A stretch of 64,000 bases of DNA from Erinaceus europaeus (Eukaryota; Chordata; Mammalia; Eulipotyphla; Erinaceidae), in contig NC_080168.1 of NCBI RefSeq assembly GCF_950295315.1, forward strand, positions 67,341,254-67,405,253. The letters run 5' to 3'. A program made the translations under genes and the position numbers. A model generated the notes under the pieces. That model was not told the origin of the DNA. It saw only the letters and a program-made list of their open reading frames with translations, and did no database searches. The number at the start of each line of letters is the position of its first letter. Position 1 is the first letter of the stretch. This document shows, in pieces, positions 12,130 through 64,000 of the stretch.

Positions 12130-12530
12130 TGTCCCGGTGCCCCCACCAGGAACCTTCCAGAAGCTTCCTGGCCAGACCAACGCCGCAACTTGCAGGGCCC
12201 GTGGCTCCTCAGCCAGCACCTGCCTTGGCCTGCGGCTCCTCAGCTGGCAGCCTCTTCAGCATCTCCTCAGCCTCCCGCCAGCAGGCACCTTGCTGAGCCA
12301 CGCTGCTGGAGGACCTCTGCGCATGCGCACGCCCACGCACACGCCACGGGGGCCTGGGCCTGGGTACAAGGCCTGAGAGCTCCGCAAGGGACACCGGGAA
12401 GTGGCAGTGAGGCGCCTGAGCCCAGCAGGAAGGACAGAGGGACAGCCTGCAGCTGGGGGGTGCGTGGGTGGGGCGCTGTGAGGGACTGGGGCCAGGGGAC
12501 ATGTGACAAGAGGGCACTCACGGGCTCTCA
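12130..12530. other. GC-rich, CpG-containing patch
   Basis: About 400 bp of non-repetitive GC-rich DNA with local CpG density (12315-12350). Minus-strand frames here show no homology I recognise. It could be an orphan CpG island or an unrecognised exon. Confidence 0.4.
12318..12329. promoter_or_regulatory. NRF1-type palindrome
   Basis: TGCGCATGCGCA matches the consensus for nuclear respiratory factor 1, a motif typical of CpG-island promoters. No transcript is supported here. Confidence 0.4.
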
Positions 12531-12544
12531 GGAAGCCCTCAGCA

Positions 12545-12760
12545 TATCTCTTTATAGATGGGAGAGTAGATGGTGTTTGCCAGTGAAGAATAATAGGAGA
12601 TAATTCCGAGTTATTGTAAATATTAAAGAGATTTAACGTAGTTAAGGCTTTTGCTAGCTGGATATTGGGGGGGGTATATTCCTTCTTTATCTTTATTTAA
12701 TTGAGCCTTAAGGGTTTGATGGGCCCTCTCGACAATGCCCATCTCCCAGATAAGTAAACC
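12545..12760 (-). pseudogene. Endogenous retrovirus pol remnant (integrase), class II-like
   Basis: On the minus strand a frame contains GIVERAH followed by a short Lys/Leu-rich helix and a stretch ending in His-Trp. This resembles the catalytic-core end of betaretrovirus-like integrases. No gag, env or LTR was recognised around it, and the C-terminus is cut off before a minisatellite. It is a short, inactive fragment. Confidence 0.6.
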
Positions 12761-12984
12761 TGGCTACCCATCCACCATGGGTTGCCTTTCTACTTATGAA
12801 GAGATTTGCCTCTACTGTTTCATCATGAGACAGTTTCTCTGTCTCTGGAACATTTTGCTCTGGGCCACACTTTGGTTCCCTGACTGGGAACTTTGGTTTC
12901 TTATGGCCGTGATCGTAGAGCTTGGAAGATGCATGGAGACACACACACATACACACACACATACCACAGCCCTTCTTAACTGAG

Positions 12985-13215
12985 ACCCCAAGGCCCACCT
13001 CACACCTGAGAGCCCACAGTCCACCTCACACTTGAGACCCCAAGGTCCACCTCACACCTGAGACCCCACAGCCCACCTCACACCTGAGACCCCAAGGTCC
13101 ACCTCACACCTGAGACCCCACGTCCCACCTCACACCTGAGACTTCACAGTCCACTTCACAACTGAGACCCCTTGGCCCACCTTACCTGAGAGCCCTATAG
13201 CCCACCTCACTCTGG
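12985..13215. repeat. Minisatellite, about 28-nt unit
   Basis: About eight copies of CCACCTCACACCTGAGACCC with small variants; a short (CA)n run sits just before it (12941-12962). Confidence 0.9.
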
Positions 13216-13630
13216 AGCTGAGCATGCTCTGGTCTGTCATAAAATTAGCTCTTTATACAAAGTCCACTCAGTTGAATACAGTCACTGCTCAAAATGCCTG
13301 GACACATGAAGAGATTTCTGACTGAGGTGGAGAAGCCGGTGTGCAGGGTGCTACTGCCCCCTGGTGGGAGCAACTGAGAAAGCTCCAGAAACAAGCTTCC
13401 CAGGTCACTGCACTCCCTGAACCAGCAGTTGAGGCACAGCTGTGCCTATCCCTACCCACTGCCCTCCCCAGCCAGCCCAGCCTAGGGGCAGACCTGCACC
13501 TCAGCTTCCTGTGCTGGGATGCCCTCTCCCTCCATGCAGAAGGGAGGGGACGACACCTGTAGGTGACAAAGGTCATGTTGACCCCTTCTTCCTGGGATGG
13601 AGGGGTCCTCTGCTCCCTGGCCTCTGTGGA
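13216..13630. other. Intergenic, no feature seen
   Basis: Moderately GC-rich unique sequence. The small open frames lack recognisable domains. Confidence 0.5.
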
Positions 13631-13634
13631 GGAT

Positions 13635-13945
13635 CTCTGACCTCTATAGAGAGAGGGTTCTCTGGTTTCTATGAAGGGAGAAGTCTCTGTCTCTGTAGGG
13701 AGGCTTCTGTCTGGGAGGGTGTGTCTCAGTGAGGGAAGGGTCTCAGTCTCTTTGGAGGGAATGTCTCTGGATGTGTCTGCTTCTGTGAGGGAAGGGTCTC
13801 AGTCTCTGGAGGGAATGTCTCTGGGAGGATGTGTCTGTCTCTGGGAGGCAGTGTCTCTGTCTCTGTGAGGGAAGGGTCTCAGTCTCTTTGGAGGGAATAT
13901 CTCTGTGTCTGGGAGGGAGTGTCTGTCTCTGGGAGGGAAATCTTA
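13635..13945. repeat. Minisatellite, roughly 60-nt composite unit
   Basis: About five degenerate units built on GTGAGGGAAGGGTCTCAGTC and GGAGGGAATGTCTCTGGG. Confidence 0.8.
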
Positions 13946-14254
13946 GGCCTTTGCCCTCCCTGCTGTGTGGTCAGGCCCCAGGCATGGCTTGCTGCTATGG
14001 GAGCTGTGGGGGGCTGTGTTCAAACCCCTAAATGATACTTTGGTTTACTTTCTTGGAGTCTCTTTAGTTGTGTGGTTCACCAAGACGGGGCCTTGGCTTG
14101 GTCTTTTCAGGAACCATTCACACCTGGGGAGCACAAAGAGAAAGGCTCTCTGGTAAAAGCTGATGAGAAAACAATGTTTGATGTCACAGAGCTTTCAAAT
14201 GTGGGTCATTCTCACCCCAGAAAAAAAATGACAACAAAATAAAAATGATCAGGT

Positions 14255-14272
14255 TTTATTGACAGGTTTATT
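14255..14272 (-). promoter_or_regulatory. KIF21A: Two AATAAA polyadenylation signals
   Basis: On the minus strand AATAAA occurs at 14272-14267 and again at 14260-14255. A U-rich, GU-containing stretch follows at about 14222-14245, as expected of a downstream element. Cleavage is probably near 14235-14245. Confidence 0.8.
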
Positions 14273-14766
14273 GAAGCCCTAGCTAAGCTATCATTTACAG
14301 ATATTCCAGGTATGGGGGCAGGGGGTAGGGGGATCACAAGACAGTACTTTCAAGTGTTACACCATCGACACATGCTCAAACTTGCAGAATTTACAAATGA
14401 ATATTCTGCGTGGACAGATAAATTATACATCCTCTGGCAAGATCCATTCTACAGCAGTTAGGAATTCATACAGCAATCGTGTAGGACCTGGTTTCTTTAC
14501 AGGTTACTACTTATTTACAAGAACGTTCCCCACTACAGACGGCAAGAGGCGTCTTCAGAGCTATGGGGGCTGGCCAACGGAAAGTCTTTAAAATATATGT
14601 AGCAGCATATAAAAAATTAGAGAAAAGAGGGAGGAGATTCCACTATTAAATTTTTTAAAAAGGAAGAAATTAAAAGGTAATCATAGAATCAATTCCATAG
14701 GAAAATAGATCAAAATATACTTTTGCTCACACCCCAGGCCCCACCATGCCTCCTCCACCAGGTGTG

Positions 14767-14803
14767 CGGGGGGGGGGGGGGGGCGGGGGGGCGGCGGCGG
14801 GGG
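14767..14803 (+). repeat. G-run array (G4-prone; poly(C) in KIF21A mRNA)
   Basis: A run of about 17 G, then C, 7 G, and short GCGGCGG groups on the plus strand. The strand can form G-quadruplexes. In the KIF21A transcript it is a long C-rich element in the 3'UTR, of the kind poly(C)-binding proteins recognise. Confidence 0.85.
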
Positions 14804-15297
14804 AACTGGCCACACAAGCTGCAGTATTCTAGCCATTCTAGTTCTGTGCATGGGAGGGGGAGTATGTGCAGCCTGGAAAGCTTTGGTCAAATGAGTAAAC
14901 GTGGATGGACATCAAGCAGCCCACTAGGCAGCATCTGCAGTTGGGGAGGCTGCCCTACTCATAATCTTTACCAGACATATACAATCCCCACGGTACAGGG
15001 TGGGGGTGCTGTGACACTGGGGGCTAGGCACCCGGGGAGGGCACAGAGGACACAGAGCTGGCACACGCCAGGTGGGGGCGTGGGTAGGGCAGCATGAGCA
15101 ACACTGAGGCCACAGAGGCACAGGATGACAGTGACCTGGGGTTCAGAGGGAGGTGGAAAGGGGGAAGAGGAGCCCAGGGCCAGCCAGATGCAGGACGGGC
15201 CACCGGGGGGGGGGGGGCTTGTTCCCAATAAATACAGGGACAGGTCTCTGTGAAGGGAGGGGTCACAAGATGCAGCAGGCAGGCGGGCATGGCCTCC

Positions 15298-62039
<46,742 letters not shown>

Positions 62040-62134
62040 CTGAGAGCAGGTGTGGGGAGGGAGGACAGGACCAACAGGGAGCCCAGTGAGCAAGTGGCAG
62101 AACTGCATGGCAGGCTTGTCACAAACCCCTCAGC

Positions 62135-62348
62135 TGGGGCCGGGTGATGGTGCACCTGGTTGAGCGCATACATTACAATGCATAAGGATCCAGGTTCAAG
62201 CCCCCACACCCCACCTGCCGGAAGAAAGCTTTGCGAGTAGTGAAGCAGGGCTGCAGGTGTCTCTCTGTTTCTCTTCCTCTCTAGCTCCCCCCTTTCTTCT
62301 CCATTTATGGCTGTCTCTATCCAATAAATAAATAGAGATAATTTAAAC
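62135..62348 (+). mobile_element. tRNA-derived SINE, intron 1 (plus)
   Basis: GGGGCCGGGTGATGGTGCAC head, ATCCAGGTTCAAGCCCCC B box, CCAATAAATAAATAG tail. Confidence 0.9.
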
Positions 62349-62491
62349 CCCTCAGCCTGAGCAACGGCTCCCTCCCTGCCACCAAGCTTCCCCATCTTGA
62401 CTGGGAGATAGCTGGCTCCTTCTCACCTCCTCCCTTCTCCTGGCAACTGTTTCTTAACTGCTTTATTCCAATAAACTTTCTATTACCTTTG

Positions 62492-62715
62492 GGGGTCAGG
62501 TGGTGGTACACCTGGTTAAGCGTACACATTACCATCTTCAAGGACCCAGGTTCAAGCCCCTGGTCCCCACCTGCAGCAAGGAAAGCTTCATGAGTGTTGA
62601 AGCAGGACTGTAGGTGTCTGTCTCTTTCTCTCTCTCTCTAGCTCCCTCACTCTTCTCAATTCCTCTCTGCCTCTACACAATAATAAAGTCTAAATAAATA
62701 AATAAACAATTTAAG
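62492..62715 (+). mobile_element. tRNA-derived SINE, intron 1 (plus)
   Basis: GGGGGTCAGGTGGTGGTACA head, CCCAGGTTCAAGCCCCTGG B box, (AAATA)n tail. Confidence 0.9.
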
Positions 62716-62784
62716 CTTTCTATAACCTTTGCAGCTTCTTCATTCTCTCTCCTAGATCCTCTAGGCATCACCAGCTAGGAGATG

Positions 62785-62798
62785 GACAAATATGTCAT

Positions 62799-62833
<35 letters not shown>

Positions 62834-63085
62834 TTGCCACCAATGTTATTGCTGGGGCTAGGTGCCAGCACTACGAATCCACAGTTCATAGTGGCTATTT
62901 TTTCCATTTTTTTTTCTTTCTATTTTATTTGACAGGACTGAGAGAAAATGAGAGGGGGAAGGAGATATAGAGAGGGAGGGAGGGAGGGAAGGAGAGAGAC
63001 GAGAGAGAGACCTGCAGCCCTGCCTCATTACTCATGAAGCTTTCCCCCCTGCAGGTGGGGAGTAGGGACTTGAACCCAGGTCAGC
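62785..63085 (-). mobile_element. tRNA-derived SINE, 5'-truncated, intron 1 (minus)
   Basis: (ATTT)n 62794-62833, CACTACGAATCCACAGTTC, TTGACAGGACTGAGAGAAA, CCCCTGCAGGTGGGGAGTAG. Confidence 0.85.
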
Positions 63086-63394
63086 CCTGCAAATATGCCT
63101 CCCTCTGGTGTCCCAGTATGCTGGCTCATGGACCTTTCCCTGTCCTTGTGGCATGCCTGTTCTGTACTTTCCACTTCATTCTCTGCTTCAAGTCAGCCTG
63201 CACTGCTGGTCATGTGACTGCCCATAGGGGGGCAGCTGGCTCTGTCTCTGCTGTCAGGCCTCCCTGTTTCACTTCTGAGGCAGCTGAAGCCTTCTGACTC
63301 TCTGCCTGTCTCTTCTCTTGGTGATTATTTCCTATGTTGTCTATTCCAATAAACTTCCTACAACCACAAACAAAAAGGAAAACAAAACAAAAAC

Positions 63395-64000
63395 TAGTCC
63401 CTGTGGCCCAGGAGGTGTTCCCTGCAAACACAAGGTCCTGGGTTCATTCCCCAGCATTGCATGTGCCAGAGCTGTGCCCTGGTTCTCTCTCCCCCTTTCC
63501 TCATTAACAAATAAAAAGTTCACTGTTTTGGGCTGGGTGGTGGCACACCTGGTTATGCACACGTAGTACTAAGCGCAAGGACCTGAGCAAGGATCTAGGT
63601 TTGAGCCCCTGCTCCCTTCCTGCAGGAAGGAAGCTTCACAGGCAGTGAATCAGATCTGCAGGTATCTTTCTCTCTCTCTATCTCCCCCTCCTCTCTCAAT
63701 CCTATCCAATAAAATGGAAAAAAATAGCCTCCAGGAGCAGTGGATTTATAGTGATCACACCGAGTCCCAGTGATAATCCTAGAGGCAAAAAATTAGAATA
63801 ACATAAAACATTCACTGTTCCGGGTTGGGGCATTGGTTCACCTGGTTGAGCAAAGGTCTGGGTTGGAGCCCCCACTCCCCACCTGCAAGAGGGAAGCTTT
63901 TCAAGCAGTGAAGTAAGTGCTGTGGAAATCTCTCACTCTCTATCCCCCTTACCCTCTCAATTTCTTTCTGCCCTATCAGATTAAATAAATAAAGTTTTTT
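63395..64000 (+). mobile_element. Three SINEs in a row, intron 1 (plus; last one cut by window end)
   Basis: A short copy (63395-63512), a full CACCTGCAGG-related copy (63523-63815, with CTCCAGGAGCAGTGGATTT end) and a third copy starting near 63822 that reaches the window edge. Confidence 0.85.

Larger units (their letters stand above)
14240..15297 (-). other. KIF21A: KIF21A 3' untranslated region
   Basis: About 1.06 kb from the stop to the poly(A) signals. The part nearest the stop is GC-rich (14720-15297). The distal part (14290-14700) is AT-richer and free of recognisable SINEs, as expected of conserved UTR. It contains a poly(C) tract in the mRNA sense (14767-14803) and another at about 15204-15217. 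The exact cleavage point is inferred. Confidence 0.8.
62040..64000 (-). other. KIF21A: Intron 1 (partial)
   Basis: No exon 1, CpG island or promoter was seen here. It is nearly all SINE sequence, with a short unique stretch at 63090-63390. Confidence 0.8.

Noticed and set aside
12209..12517. 102-codon minus-strand frame in the GC-rich patch as a coding exon
   Set aside because: Some helix-like residues near the end, but no recognised family and no clear acceptor/donor pair.

Overview
The window is mammalian nuclear DNA. It holds interrupted genes with GT-AG introns, dozens of tRNA-derived SINEs, (CA)n, (GGAA)n and (TTTC)n runs, and many GC-rich minisatellites. The dominant SINEs have a tRNA-like head, a CCCACCTGCAGGGG body, a TCTCTCTGTCCTATCCAA stretch and an (AAC)n or (AATAA)n tail. 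From memory they resemble those of the European hedgehog (Erinaceus); no database was searched.

The only recognisable protein-coding gene lies on the minus strand, from 62039 down to about 14240. It encodes a KIF21-family kinesin-4. All evidence favours KIF21A over KIF21B: near-identity to remembered KIF21A in the motor, the acidic tract, the third coiled coil, the KANK-binding segment and the WD40 propeller. Thirty-six exons (numbered 2-37) could be placed with consistent phases. Exon 1 (start codon and about 14 residues) lies beyond 64000. The joined frame stays open and ends at a TGA at 15298-15300. It gives about 1630 codons here with a 39-nt cassette exon, or about 1617 without it. A roughly 1.06-kb 3'UTR and paired poly(A) signals follow.

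Layout: 1-14230 is gene-poor 3' flank with SINEs, an unclassified dispersed repeat (two copies), a retroviral integrase remnant and several minisatellites. 14240-15297 is the 3'UTR. 15298-21137 encodes the WD40 propeller. 23343-35251 encodes the low-complexity linker with the KANK-binding segment and a 21-nt microexon. 35722-45037 encodes the coiled-coil stalk, including the autoinhibitory region hit in human CFEOM1. 47810-47848 is the cassette exon. 52607-55928 is the neck and first coiled coil. 56294-62039 is the motor domain. 62040-64000 is part of intron 1.

The most unusual feature is that several intronic minisatellites are built from copies of the adjoining exon 3' end together with its 5' splice site (exons 8, 9, 15 and 22, weaker at exon 5). 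Some copies keep GT donors in a position that would extend the reading frame. Other notable points are a GC-AG intron, a NAGNAG acceptor, a long inverted repeat in intron 28, a poly(C) tract in the 3'UTR, and the compact, GC-rich character of a gene that is long and AT-rich in human.
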